Part shown: piece by piece, positions 11,121-20,978 of the stretch
Layout: every line of letters starts with the position of its first letter
How positions within the stretch are numbered: the stretch's first letter is position 1
NCBI GenBank assembly: GCA_963921795.1
Contig: OY997655.1
Location: forward strand, 9,249,166 to 9,313,165
DNA from: Nannobrachium achirus
Lineage: Eukaryota; Chordata; Actinopteri; Myctophiformes; Myctophidae
DNA length: 64,000 bases
Direction: 5' to 3'
Position numbers and translations under genes: made by a program
The notes under the pieces: model-generated
What the model was told of the DNA's origin: nothing
The model's input: only the letters and a program-made list of their open reading frames with translations
Database searches by the model: none

Positions 11121-11989
11121 AGACTCAGAGTGGTTGAACTGCAGGCATAATCGATTCTAGCCTCTTCTATCAGGGGGTGCAAGACAGACGAGTTACTTCT
11201 ATTACCTTATGCGCGCGCGTGCGAAAAAAATTGTTTCTGCGGTTTATTTTTTACCCAAATGTAACAATATAAACAAAAAAAAAGTGCAAAACAGGTGCTT
11301 CTTTTTCTAGACACCATGAGCAAATGTATTTACTTATATTTTGCAGGCAGAGGCAACACAGGCCATATAAAGCCAAACATCAAGTTAATCATCAAGCAAT
11401 CAAGCAATCATCCTTATTACACAATGAACTGCAGCCTCCGGTTTTTGGCACTTGCATACTGATCAATTATTTGCTGCAGTTTAATTTCGTGTTCTTTCTC
11501 AATCTGTAAAATGCCTATATGGTGTTAATCTCACAGACCACACATAGTGCCTGCCGAGTCTGCAAAGTTAACAACAGAAATACTTGCCCCTCCTCTCTTT
11601 TTGCGCACATTTTACAAACCACGATCACTGTTTTATTTAATAATTATAAAATAAAGTTACATTACAAAAAGAAAAATGGCCACCTGGTGGCCAGGGGGTG
11701 CAAGTGCACCCATAGACACCCCTTAAAATCGCCTATGACTGCAGGGTTGGAGCAGGGGAATAAGCCCCTTTTCCACTGACATGGCCCAACACCACACCAC
11801 TCCACACCGCCCACTCGTGCCAGGTTTTCCCACTACAAGGACCTGGGTAGAGTGGTGTGAAAGTGGTACTAAACATGGTACTCAAAAAAGTATCCACTCC
11901 AGAGTAGGTCTGTGCTAGGCCAAACACTTGATAATGACTGATCACCCACTGACTTTTCATTTAGACCAGCAAAGATATAGTTTTAATAC

Positions 11990-12165
11990 ATGATAAATAG
12001 ATTATATTGTGTTATAACCACTATAGTTATAATCTATAATTATAGTGTATTATAGTTATCATAGTAATACATTAATACTTTATAGAGTATTATTATCACA
12101 GTTATAATCCATTATAGTGTATTATAATTAGAATAGTTGTAATACAAATGTATATTGTATTATAA
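11990..12165. repeat. AT-rich TATAAT repeat
   Basis: Irregular repeats of ATTATAGTGTATTATAGTTA and related phrases, rich in short self-complementary words. No coding signal. Confidence 0.6.
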
Positions 12166-12215
12166 TCACAGTTAAAAGGGTCAATGTGTTTCTTACTGAT
12201 AGGGGTACATTACTT

Positions 12216-12534
12216 GTCGCACTTAGAACAACGGACTCACTCGCTAGCTTTCGCCGTGGACTGAAGACTCACCTTTTCAGACTCCACCTAAACCCTTAGC
12301 ACTACAGAAAAATCAATGAATACATGAAGCTAGTTAGCATTTGTTTTGTTTTTTATGTTTTTTAGAACTTTGATTATATGGTGTTTTTCTAGATAGATAT
12401 CCTTTTGCATTTGTTATATTGTTGATGATGTACTGACATATTATCTTGTTTATTATTGTGATGTTATCTGCTGATTGTAAGTCGCTTTGGATTAAAAGCG
12501 TCTGCTAAATGCCTAAACTGTAAACTGTAAACTG
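12216..12534 (+). mobile_element. L2-type LINE 3' end
   Basis: The segment GTCGCACTTAGAACAACGGA, then CTCACCTTTTCAGACTCCAC, and the tail GTAAGTCGCTTTGGATTAAA with AGCGTCTGCTAAATG is the characteristic 3' end of fish L2-like LINEs. The same sequence lies in reverse orientation at the low-coordinate ends of the LINE fragments at 27,881 and 58,138. Confidence 0.8.
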
Positions 12535-13077
12535 TACTTTTGTGTAATGGACAATGTAGACTTACTTAATATAATATTTAACCAGGAGTATCTATACTTT
12601 TACTCAAGTACTGGGGTTGAGTACTTTGTCCACCACTGCAGTGCTGATATGACCGTTGTAGATGTTTTACTGTTGTAAAATTCCGTTGCAACAGTTTTCC
12701 TAGCAACGTGGAAAACTCCCTGAAGGATTGATTTAATATCTTATGTAAGAGGAGAGACTAATGGTGTACTTTATATCTTTACGCTTGGCAATACCCATTT
12801 CATAGACATAGGCTACCTTTGATTTTGATGTAAAAAAAAAAAAAAAAAAAACTTTATTGATTATTCAATCCAAGCACATCTGCATCCAGAATACAACAGC
12901 TCTCATGTGGAAGGAAGGGTGAAACCTCCACTCTGACTCATACAGAAGCTCTGATGGTGATTTTTGATGTCGCTTTTCAGAAAAAAAAACGAGTAGTCTA
13001 GTCCTGTAACAGGTTTTAACGACCACCATCCTTAAGACCCATTCCCACTGGGCCAGATAACAGATAAAAAAAAAAAG

Positions 13078-13246
13078 AAAAAAAAAATCTCTTTCTCCAG
13101 ATATTTTTCCATTCAAGTGATGGTAGATACAGATAAAAAAATATATATCTGTCACAGATTTCTTTTTTTTATCTGTAACAGATATAATTTTTTATCTGTA
13201 TCTACCATCCACTTGAATGGAAAAATATCTGGAGAAAGCAGATAAG
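13078..13246. repeat. Fold-back repeat
   Basis: CTTTCTCCAGATATTTTTCC and its continuation (CATTCAAGTGATGGTAGATA) are inverted at the right as TATCTACCATCCACTTGAAT and GGAAAAATATCTGGAGAAAG. The arms are about 50 bp and the centre is TATCTGTCACAGAT-rich. It abuts the left edge of the kelch array. Confidence 0.75.
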
Positions 13247-13435
13247 CCAAAGAAACCGCCTTGTTCTGCCCTGGTTCCGCCTTATGGTCGTTTATGCTTT
13301 TTGTTTATTTGATAAAACTTGTGAAAGACAGTGGTGCATACGTCATTACACAACGCGCACCGAAGCAAAACGGAGCATCTATGCTCCATTTACTCCTATT
13401 CTGTGCTGTAACATAAAAACGACAGTATTTCTTAA

Positions 13436-13919
13436 CCCATTTTGTGCCCCAGAAATTAACGGATTAAAATGTCCACGATGCCTCCCTCAGGCTGCATTCA
13501 CTAGCGTTGTCTTATTTTGAAGGCCAGAAGTCCATAGCGTAAACCCTTCCGGTCTGCCGTCATCACGTCCTTCACCGGAATCGATCATTGTTTACGTGGT
13601 GTAATGGCGGATCGGATCGGTGCTTTTCAACATGTGTTATATAAGCGAGCATCTGCCTCCATCCTCGCTTTGAAAGTGTTGTTTTGAGATAATGGACATT
13701 AAAGATGAGATTCCCCGTCTGCCTCAATGTTATGGGATTACTATTTTGTGCTTGTGGATCCGTGATGATGATAAATCAGCGAGGGAGATCGGCTCGGGAC
13801 CTTTCGCCATTGTACCCGGTAGGATAGTAATATATTACTTTTCGCGAGATATCTCGGGAATGGCACTGCGAACATCAAAGGGAATTTCGCGAGATATCTC
13901 GGGAATGGCACTAAATCGG
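13436..13919 (+). mobile_element. piggyBac-like TTAA element, type 1
   Basis: The ends CCCATTTTGTGCC and, inverted, CCGATTTAGTGCC form a 13-bp imperfect terminal repeat. TTAA precedes it at 13432 and TTAG follows it, while units such as 22,370-22,390 lack it. Inside are a TATA-like GTTATATAAGCGAGCATCTG and an ATG at 13,692 starting MDIKDEIPRLPQCYG, which may be the first exon relic of a transposase. The 3' part repeats GCGAGATATCTCG. Confidence 0.7.
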
Positions 13920-14137
13920 TTAGTGCAAATAACGCCTAAAAGGGTGAGAGCTGCTCTTTTTCACACCATCACTCAATCGTGATGGTCGGCCCCGGTTAGG
14001 ATTTTAGTTTCGCGAACATTTGTAAACACAATTATCTCCTTCCTGTGTTACACACACATGCACAAACACGCAGTTTCCGTGGCTCTTCCTAGCCTTCAAA
14101 ATAAAACGATCGGCTATGGCGGCAGGCGTTGTGTTAA

Positions 14138-14593
14138 CACTTATGTTGCAATGATTTTTTCTCTTCAATGTCTCGCGTTGCCATGGTTACCATAGACTTC
14201 CATGTAATTGTGCAATTGTGTAAAAAGTGCACGCCCATGCCTAGATGATGCACCACGTGTGTAGATGCTGTTCACAGCTTTCAAACAAAAAAATCCGCTT
14301 GGAAATCCGTTCAGGCATTCATGATTTATGGGCCATTATGTTTTCTTCAGATGTAAACAAACATGGCTGCCATGTTTGAAAGAATGGGTTGGTATGGGGG
14401 TTAAACATGCAATTTCGCGATCGCGATCATGCCTAATACATTTCTGGAGGTCCAAAAAAAAAATTGAATTTTTTTTTTTTGAATTTCTTTTTTTTTTTTT
14501 TTTTCAAAAAAGGCCCAAACTCGGGAAACTCGGGGTTGGCACAGCGTTGGTATCAATACAAACTCGGGAAACTCGGGGTTGGCACCAGATGTG
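14138..14593 (-). mobile_element. piggyBac-like TTAA element, type 2
   Basis: TTAA lies on both sides (14134-14137 and 14594-14597) in the middle of the spacer GCGTTGTGTTAATATAT. The ends are CACTTATGTTGCAATG and, inverted, CACATCTGGTGCCAACCCC. The same element lies in the opposite orientation inside kelch copy G (38723-39176). It has no coding capacity. Confidence 0.85.
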
Positions 14594-14755
14594 TTAATAT
14601 ATGTATTTTTTGGAGGAAAAAAAAATGAAGTCATCAGAGCCTGAAACCTTGTCCAATTATGGAGAATGACTGAATCATATTAGTGATGTCATAACAGTAC
14701 ATGAGTGATGTCATAGACTGGTCACATGGAAGCCACAGCGGCTTGTGTAGTTGAC

Positions 14756-16378
14756 TCAATGTTTTCGTTTTCTACTTCTTTTAGTGAGCTGGTTGGCAGT
14801 GAGCACACGCATGCTATTCATTCTGTTGTTGTTGGTTGTCATGGCTACCAGTTCCCACCTGATGTTGTGTGGGAGTTCAGACTTCACCAGATTGTACTTA
14901 ATAACTGCTAGCTTACACAGCGTCCTGACTGTTCTGCTGCTGTTGACGACGCTCACCGTCATTGAAAGGGTTAATACCATGGCGCCGTTGACGGTGAGGA
15001 CTGTCAATCTTACTGTATATACAGTAAAGATATTATTACTTACTGTACGTCGCTCCGGTCCCGCCCGCATCGGTAATGTCCGCGATTTGTTTACAACGCA
15101 CGTCGGGCGTGCACGCGAAGTGAAGCTCCTCCATAGTAAATCCATTGAGAGGCCCATGAAGAAACTTCAATAACTCATAAAAGACATTTGTATACAAAAA
15201 GGGGTCTCCACTCTGCACACTCTAGACACGGGATGCGCGCAGCCATGTTTCCCTTCTGGACCCACACTGTCATGTGACTAGATGACGTAATCGTTGCCGT
15301 CAAGTGATAATCCAAAAAAACAAAAACAACCCCCTTCCAGCCCTTCAAAATAATAGCGGCGGCCTATGGAGGAAACGGCGTGGCACCGAGGCACCAAGCA
15401 ACCTTCAGATTAAGAGGCACTATTAGTGTTAAGACTAGGACTCAAGTCTAAGATGAACAGCTCATCAGTGGGTGTGTTGGCTCCGTGTTTGCGTCCTCCA
15501 AAGAGGATGACACGATCTCCCATCATGCAACAGCACATTCCATACATTGGACATGGTCCTTTCCCCTTGGTCTCAACCTTCTTCCAGGAGAAGGTCTCTG
15601 GACGGAACTTCCACAGATCATTGAAAGCCTGGTTATTGTTTTCGCCACCAAATATGTAAAGCTCTCCATTGTGGGTAAAGTCTGACTGAAACCTGCGTCT
15701 TTCTGGACGAATCTGAGCAGAAGGTGTATTCAGCCAGCAGTTGGTCTTTGTTTCAAACACTCTGATGGTGTTGTTGTATTGACCCCCCCAGCCCCCAAAT
15801 ACAAACATCTTTGTCCCGATAATGGAGGCAGAATGACCATTTGGAGCAGGTGGAGAATTTCCTCTGGTGTTATTTAAAGACCAGACCATTGTGCTGGTGT
15901 CCAACTTGTACATGTCATTACGACAGATGCCTGAGTGGTCGTTGTATCCCCCATAGATAAACATGATCTTCTCCAACACACAGGCTGAGTGGACGCACCT
16001 CTCCTCTGGAACGGTCCCAGAAACCCTGGGTCTGAACCATCTGTGGGCGTCAACATCAAATGCATAAAGAACATTGTAGTTCTTCACTCCACAGTACCCT
16101 CCCCAGATGTAAACTGTATCTTCTAACAACACAGCTGTGTGTCCCCAGCACCAGGGGGGAACCTCAGGGTGACTTCCTCCTCTCCCAGGTTTCACAGGAG
16201 GCAACGTTTTCCAGCATAAAGACACTGTGTTGAAGACATGGACATCCATCTGGTCTATGTTGTTGTAGGTCTCTCCATGACGGTAGCCTCCAAAGGAATA
16301 CAGTTTGTTCCTCACTGCTATAGCAGCATGAAAGGATCGCTTTGGTTCTCCTGCTTTGGAAACGGTCCACCACAACAT
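14756..16378 (-). pseudogene. Kelch copy A (KLHDC3-like), split by a TTAA element
   Basis: The start is the ATG at 16378 (MLWWTV), which matches the KLHDC3 family start. A longer in-frame start exists upstream but would lie across the TATA motif. Six kelch repeats are intact. After DLSPSL the frame enters a 500-bp insertion and ends as NTNSAS with a stop at 15410, giving 322 residues. The original tail, from TLCKLAVI through the basic KRSRKRKH, is still present at 14756-14924 but disconnected. The product would keep the substrate-binding propeller and lose the elongin/CUL2-binding box and basic tail. Pocket-loop variants are PEERCVHS and PERRRFQS. It could be a decoy receptor or simply a dead copy. 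The missing tail is seen directly; the consequence is inferred. Confidence 0.85.
14929..15428. mobile_element. TTAA element inside the BC box of copy A (type 3)
   Basis: The right flank is TTAA (15429-15432). The left duplicate has decayed to CTGA (14925-14928). The target is the TTAA formed by the codons CTT AAG of the SLK motif. The ends are CTGTTCTGCTGCTG and, inverted, CACTAATAGTGCCTC. A near-identical element sits between TTAA sites at 17463-17963. The interior contains CATTGAAAGGGTTAATACCA and ATGGCGCCGTTGACGGTGAG, with no recognisable protein. Confidence 0.8.
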
Positions 16379-16444
16379 CACTCTATATGTCTGGCCCACC
16401 CGTCGGTTCGTCTGTCTGTCTGTCCGTCCCAACAGCTCCATCAT

Positions 16445-16586
16445 CTTATATACTCTTGTGTGAAATCTAACGTAACACAAACAATAAACATAGCAACAGG
16501 CCTAACGCTGGTTCTCATTGGCTGATTCATAATTTGTATCAACACTCTTTTCTTCCCCATCATTCTGTCAGCCTTCTCTTGATTGG
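16445..16586 (-). promoter_or_regulatory. Core promoter of copy A
   Basis: On the minus strand AGTATATAAG (TATA box, 16445-16455) lies about 70 bp upstream of the ATG. CCAAT motifs are at 16517-16521 and 16582-16586, about 65 and 130 bp further up. Between TATA and ATG is a short (ACAG)n leader repeat. Spacing and order fit a TATA/CCAAT pol II promoter, and the block is repeated ahead of most copies. Confidence 0.6.
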
Positions 16587-16780
16587 TGGGTTCCCTATGG
16601 TCCTGCTGTCCTCACTGGGCGGGACTAGGGCGAGAGCAGAGCAGCTCTCCAGCTCAATGATTACTCAGCAGTCCAGGGGACCACCGGCAGTCCTTGAGGG
16701 GGTTCCAGGGGGTCCCCAGCTTAATGATGGAGTTGGTATTTAACTCTTGAAACATTTTTTTAAACATATGCATTACTTAA

Positions 16781-17458
16781 CTCATCTGGTGCCGATCCCG
16801 AACTAGTTCGGCTTTATTTCAATCCAATACAATCTTTTTTTTATTAATTCACTTACCCCGAGCTGCTTGTAGAGTCGTGGGTGGTCCTGGCTCGCTAGCC
16901 GCTAGCCAGTTAGCCATTCTACTCTGTCCGACGATATATTCCATTAAAAATGGTTTAAAATACATTTTTGAGCTCCCCAATGTTCACCCGATGTTCGGCG
17001 CCGCTTCCGATGAGTACACGAGTGTGCCGATCCCGAAGTAGTTCGGCTTTATTTAATTAAATGAATAAAATGATAAGAGGCCTTCTGAAGCCTGGCTTGA
17101 TTTTTGTAGCTACTAGCCGAAAGCTAACAAAGTCCCGGCCGGCCGTAATTTGCGAACGCAATCGCCAATCTCCGCCTAATCCAATGAAAGACCGCATCTT
17201 TAAAGGCTTATATCTCTTTTTTGTGTTTTAGGAAAGCGGCGCGAGGTTTATTTACGGCGAAATCGCCCAAAAATGATCTTTTAGATGACAAAATGGGAAT
17301 AGCCATTCTGTTAGCATCTTCATCCGGGACATTTCCATGCCGTGCATCAACGTGAGCACGTCAGGTCCTGGAAGCTGAAGTCCTGGAAGCTAAAGCGCTC
17401 GCCTATGAGAGATGCGCTGGCATTCTTTGGCCCCTAGAGGGCGCTGGCGCTCAAAGAG
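16781..17458. mobile_element. TTAA element, type 4
   Basis: It begins CTCATCTGGTGCCGATCCCG after TTAA at 16777-16780 and ends GGCGCTGGCGCTCAAAGAG before TTAA at 17459-17462. The inverted ends resemble each other (CTCATCTGGTGCC / CTCTTTGAGCGCC). Other units read CATTACTTAATTTACAAG without interruption here. TCCCGAACTAGTTCGG and a related palindrome near 17,036 lie inside. Confidence 0.7.
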
Positions 17459-17462
17459 TTAA

Positions 17463-17963
17463 CTGTTCTGCTGCTGTTGACGACGCTCACCGTCATTGAA
17501 AGGGTTAATACCATGGCGCCGTTGACGGTGAGGACTGTCAATCTTACTGTATATACAGTAAAGATATTATTACTTACTGTACGTCGCTCCGGTCCCGCCC
17601 GCATCGGTAATGTCCGCGATTTGTTTACAACGCACGTCGGGCGTGCACGCGAAGTGAAGCTCCTCCATAGTAAATCCATTGAGAGGCCCATAAAGAAACT
17701 TCAATAACTCATAAAAGACATTTGTATACAAAGAGGGGTCTCCACTCTGCACACTCTAGACTCGGGATGGGCGCAGCCATGTTTCCCTTCTGGACCCACA
17801 CTGTCATGTGACTAGATGACGTAATCGTTGCCGTCAAGTGATAATCCAAAAAAACAAAAACAACCCCCTTCCAGCCCTTCAAAATAATAGCGGCGGCCTA
17901 TGGAGGAAACGGCGTGGCACCGAGGCACCAAGCAAACCTTCAGATTAAGAGGCAGTAGTTGTG
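17463..17963. mobile_element. TTAA element, type 3, second copy
   Basis: TTAA lies on both sides (17459-17462 and 17964-17967) and the interior is nearly identical to the insertion in copy A. It shares its left TTAA with the element at 16781-17458, so the two stand head to tail at one target site. Confidence 0.8.
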
Positions 17964-18081
17964 TTAATTTACAAGAAGCCTTCACAAATAGAGAATGTAG
18001 AATAATTGTTATTTTTTTCAAAGTTTGGCCGGTGGTTCCAGCAAGAGGAAACATAATTTCAACCCTCCGTTCCCTAACAAA

Positions 18082-18171
18082 GGGAACAAAGCAGACTCTT
18101 TGTGTCTCCATAGGGAACATAGCAGGCTCTTTGTGTCTCCATAGGGAACAAAGCAGACTCTTTGTGTCTCT
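18082..18171. repeat. 31-bp tandem repeat, unit A/B
   Basis: Repeats of GGGAACAAAGCAGACTCTTT followed by GTGTCTCCATA. About three units are present. It lies upstream of the copy A promoter. Confidence 0.9.
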
Positions 18172-18296
18172 GGTTGGTCCCTGACTGACCAACCAGCAGG
18201 CTCTTTCTGCCTTGTTCTGCCCTGGTTCTGCCTTATAGTTGTTTTATATGTTTAGTTTATTTGCTAAAACATCATTTTTGGAGGAAAGGAAACATC

Positions 18297-18487
18297 ATGC
18301 CCAGTCCATGTTCCTTTTTACCGACGCCAAGTTTAAAATAAGAAGTGAACCCAGTGAATATCAGTACGAAGCAACTGAAAAACATGTTATTTCAGTGGTA
18401 GTGGATGAAGAGAAAGAGGAAATTCGTCCAACCAAGAAACAGCAACCGATGAGTGCGAAGAGGGGCACAACCACGGGCGGGACTTGA
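18297..18487 (+). pseudogene. Small array ORF, copy with internal deletion
   Basis: The usual start MPSHYTAPEMF is damaged here: the bases for HYTAPE are missing, which shifts the frame relative to this ATG. The rest (FLFTDAKFKIRSEPSEYQYE up to MSAKRGTTTGGT) is present and ends at the normal stop. Confidence 0.5.
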
Positions 18488-18582
18488 CAAAGGATCAATT
18501 GAACAACTACTGGGCTCTGAGTTAGTAGTATGCATACATATACAGGCTGGTGGGGTAAACACATGTATAAAACATTTAGAAG

Positions 18583-18673
18583 TTGTGAAAATAGTCGATG
18601 TACAGTGACAGTATAAGCTCACGACGCCTTGCACCGTGATGTACGGTGGGCTTGTAAATCTGTTAGTTTCACT
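18583..18673. repeat. Array palindrome (one per unit)
   Basis: GTGAAAATAGTCGATGTACA and TGTAAATCTGTTAGTTTCAC are eroded inverted arms. The inner arms are AAGCTCACGACGCCTTGCAC and GTACGGTGGGCTTG. It is a diverged member of the AAAATAGCAGATCTACAAGC hairpin family. Equivalent palindromes lie near 21,675, 26,965, 30,790, 34,335, 37,420, 41,188, 45,375, 48,380, 52,655, 57,216 and 61,036. Confidence 0.65.
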
Positions 18674-18699
18674 AGTTTAGGCCCTGGGGAGACATCACA

Positions 18700-19517
18700 T
18701 TTCTCTTGTGGGCCTCGAGCTAAAATGTTTTATGAAAGTTTCTTTTTGAGCGCCGCAAATTATCTTTTATAGTGCGGAAGGTATTAGTTTGTGTGGAGAT
18801 CAGTGCTCATACACATAAAGTAACTGACGTCACGGACACAGTGGCCCATCCAAGGAGATATGCATGTGTCATGTTAGCACCCCTCACTTCTCACATGTTC
18901 TGCCGCCTAAGCCCCCGGCTCCACCGGGCCTGTCGAGCGTCGCGTCAACGTCAAAGCTCCCGTTTTAACCGATTTAGTGCCGATCCCGTTTTAATTAATG
19001 AAGGGTGTTCCACTGCCGACGTCAGCGTCGGACGCTCAAATTCGCCCCGGTTCATTTTTTTACACCGTCAGATACCGGCACGACACCGTCCTTTTGCTGG
19101 AGCCCTAGCCTTAGCCGGCTGTAGTCGGGTTAGCGTTGCCAGGGTTACCAAGGTAAACAGGCGCTTGCTGCGGATGCTTGTGAAAGACGCTGGTGCATAC
19201 GTCATGACACAACGCGAACGGAAGCAAAACGGAGCGTATATACTCCATTGACTCCTATTTTGTGCTGTAACATAAAAACGACTGTATTTCTTAATGATGT
19301 GCAAATAACGCCTAAAAGGGTGAGAGCTGCTCTTTTTCACACCATCACTCAATCGTGATGGTCGGCCCCGGTTAGGATTTTAGTTTCGTGAACATTTGTA
19401 AACACAAGTATCTCCTTCCTGTGTTACACACACATGCACAAACATGCAGTTTCCGGAGCTCTTCCTAGCCTTCAAAATAAAACGATCGGCTATGGCGGCA
19501 GGCGTTGTGTTAATATA
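18700..19517. other. Unit spacer
   Basis: Spacer shared by most units. It contains CGTTTTAACCGATTTAGTGC near 18,962 (the end motif of TTAA elements type 1), a CTCGAGC-rich block and CATCACTCAATCGTGATG near 19,342. Open frames of 94-214 codons cross this region on both strands in several units. Their frames are not kept between units and they show no domain, so I do not call genes. Confidence 0.5.
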
Positions 19518-19523
19518 TTTATT
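19518..19523 (-). promoter_or_regulatory. Poly(A) signal for copy B
   Basis: AATAAA on the minus strand, about 185 bp past the stop codon of copy B. The same hexamer is kept in the units of H, I and K and is altered in C, E, F and others. Confidence 0.5.
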
Positions 19524-19704
19524 TTTTGGAGGGAAAAAAAGAGAGTATACTGTGTTTTCGAAAGTAAAAAAAAATTAAGTCATCAGAGCCTGAAACCTTG
19601 TCCAATTATGGAGAATGACTGAATCATATTAGTGATGTCATAACAATACATGAGTGATGTCATAGACTGGTCACATGGAAGCCACAGCGTCTTGTTTAGT
19701 TGAC

Positions 19705-20823
19705 TCAATGTTTTCGTTTTCTACTTCTTTTAGTGAGCTGGTTGGCAGTGAGCACACGCATGTTATTCATTCTGTTGTTGTTGGTTGTCATAGCTACCAG
19801 TTCCCACCTGACGTCGTGTGGGAGTTCAGACTTCACCAGATTGTACTTAATAACTGCTAGCTTACACAGCATCTTAAGACTAGGACTCAAGTCTAAGATG
19901 AACAGCTCATCAGTGGGTGTGTTGGCTCCGTGTTTGCGTCCTCCAAAGAGGATGACACAATCTCCCATCATGCAACGGCACATTCCATACGTTGGACATG
20001 GTCCTTTCCCCTTGGTCTCAACCTTCTTCCAGGAGAAGGTCTCTGGACTGAACTTCCACAGATCATTGAAAGCCTGCTTATTGTTGTCGCAACCAAATAT
20101 GTACAGCTCTCCATTGTGGGTAAAGGCTGAATGAAAGCAGTGTTTTTTTGGACGAATCTGAGCAGAAGGTGTATTCAGCCAGCAGTTGGTCTTTGTTTCA
20201 AACACTCTGATGGTGTTGTTGTATTGACCCCCCCAGCCCCCAAATACAAACATCTTTGTCCCGATAATGGAGGCACATTGACCATATGGAGCAGGTGGAG
20301 AATTTCCTCTGGTGTTATTTAAAGACCAGACCATTGTGCTGGTGTCCAACTTGTACATGTCATTACGACAGATGCCAGAGTGGTTGTTGTATCCCCCATA
20401 GATAAACATGATCTTCTCCAACACACAGGCTGAGTGGGCGTACCTCTCCTCTGGAACGGTCCCAGAAATCCTGGGTTTGAACCATCTGTGGGTGTCGACT
20501 TCAAATGCATAAAGAACATTGTAGAACTTCCCTCCACAGTACCCTCCCCAGATGTAAACTGTATCTTCTAACAACACAGCTGTGTGTCCCCAGCACCAGG
20601 GGGGAACCTCAGGGTGACTTCCTCCTCTCCCAGATTTCACTGGAGGCAACGTTTTCCAGCATAAAGACACTGTGTTGAAGACATGGACATCCATCTGGTC
20701 TATGTTGTTGTAGGTCTCTCCATCACGGTGGCCTCCAAAGGAATACAGTTTGTTCCTCACTGCTATAGCAGCATGAAGGGATCGCTTTGGTCCTCCTGCT
20801 TTGGAAACGGTCCACCACAACAT
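19705..20823 (-). CDS. Kelch copy B, KLHDC3-like CUL2 receptor, 372 aa
   Basis: Single-exon gene starting MLWWTVSKAGGPKRSLHAA. Kelch signatures fall at residues 27-31 (YSFGG), 90-94 (YIWGG), 140-144 (FIYGG), 192-196 (FVFGG), 241-245 (YIFGC) and 291-295 (ILFGG), so it is a six-bladed propeller. The second glycine of blade five is replaced by cysteine. The C-terminus has a BC box at 315-324 (SLKMLCKLAV) and a CUL2-box-like LPHDVRWEL at 334-342. In KLHDC3 this region binds elongin C and cullin-2, so the propeller can present proteins with certain C-terminal degrons for ubiquitination. The basic end KRSRKRKH (365-372) is not typical of KLHDC3 and may act in nuclear targeting. Loop variants are PEERYAHS and RPKKHCFHS. 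The vertebrate KLHDC3 gene has many introns, so lack of introns implies a retrocopy origin. Family assignment is firm; activity is inferred. Confidence 0.9.
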   Translation of the reverse strand: MLWWTVSKAGGPKRSLHAAIAVRNKLYSFGGHRDGETYNNIDQMDVHVFNTVSLCWKTLPPVKSGRGGSHPEVPPWCWGHTAVLLEDTVYIWGGYCGGKFYNVLYAFEVDTHRWFKPRISGTVPEERYAHSACVLEKIMFIYGGYNNHSGICRNDMYKLDTSTMVWSLNNTRGNSPPAPYGQCASIIGTKMFVFGGWGGQYNNTIRVFETKTNCWLNTPSAQIRPKKHCFHSAFTHNGELYIFGCDNNKQAFNDLWKFSPETFSWKKVETKGKGPCPTYGMCRCMMGDCVILFGGRKHGANTPTDELFILDLSPSLKMLCKLAVIKYNLVKSELPHDVRWELVAMTTNNNRMNNMRVLTANQLTKRSRKRKH

Positions 20824-20852
20824 CACTCTATATGTCTGGCCCACCCGTCGGT

Positions 20853-20885
<33 letters not shown>

Positions 20886-20901
20886 CCAACAGCTCCATCA
20901 T

Positions 20902-20978
20902 CTTATATACTCTTGTGTGAAATCTAACGTAACACAAACAATAAACATAGCAACAGGCCTAACGCTGGTTCTCATTGG
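20902..20978 (-). promoter_or_regulatory. Core promoter of copy B
   Basis: AGTATATAAG at 20902-20912 and CCAAT at 20974-20978 on the minus strand. The (ACAG)n leader repeat between TATA and ATG is the longest of the array, with about six units. Confidence 0.6.

Larger units (their letters stand above)
13256..14755. other. Left edge of the array: truncated unit spacer
   Basis: Array-specific sequence begins abruptly with GCCTTGTTCTGCCCTGGTTC, the block that elsewhere lies between the 31-bp repeat and the small plus-strand ORF. After about 60 bp it jumps to TTGTGAAAGACAGTGGTGCA, a block normally about 800 bp further on. So the first unit lost its kelch gene, small ORF and palindrome. The rest (GTGCAAATAACGCCTAAAAG, GGTCGGCCCCGGTTAGGATT and CTATGGCGGCAGGCGTTGTG) is normal spacer leading to copy A, interrupted by two TTAA elements. 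Confidence 0.7.

Noticed and set aside
15036..15218. Small minus-strand ORFs in the type 3 TTAA element (also 17570-17752, and the 85- and 133-codon frames)
   Set aside because: Conserved only because the element is duplicated; one of them continues into the kelch tail merely by chance of frame. No transposase motif.
16378..16480. N-terminally extended kelch proteins starting MCYVRFHTRVYK
   Set aside because: The extension is encoded across the TATA motif and the ACAG repeat, and the family start aligns with MLWWTV.
18082..18171. CRISPR-like array of regular repeats
   Set aside because: Units are directly adjacent tandem copies of about 31 bp without unique spacers, in an animal genome.
19700..20134. 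Plus-strand ORFs of 61-144 codons opposite every kelch gene, some with a leucine-rich, signal-like start
   Set aside because: They lie antisense to the conserved kelch frame and change length with it; the hydrophobic start is the complement of the conserved C-terminal codons.
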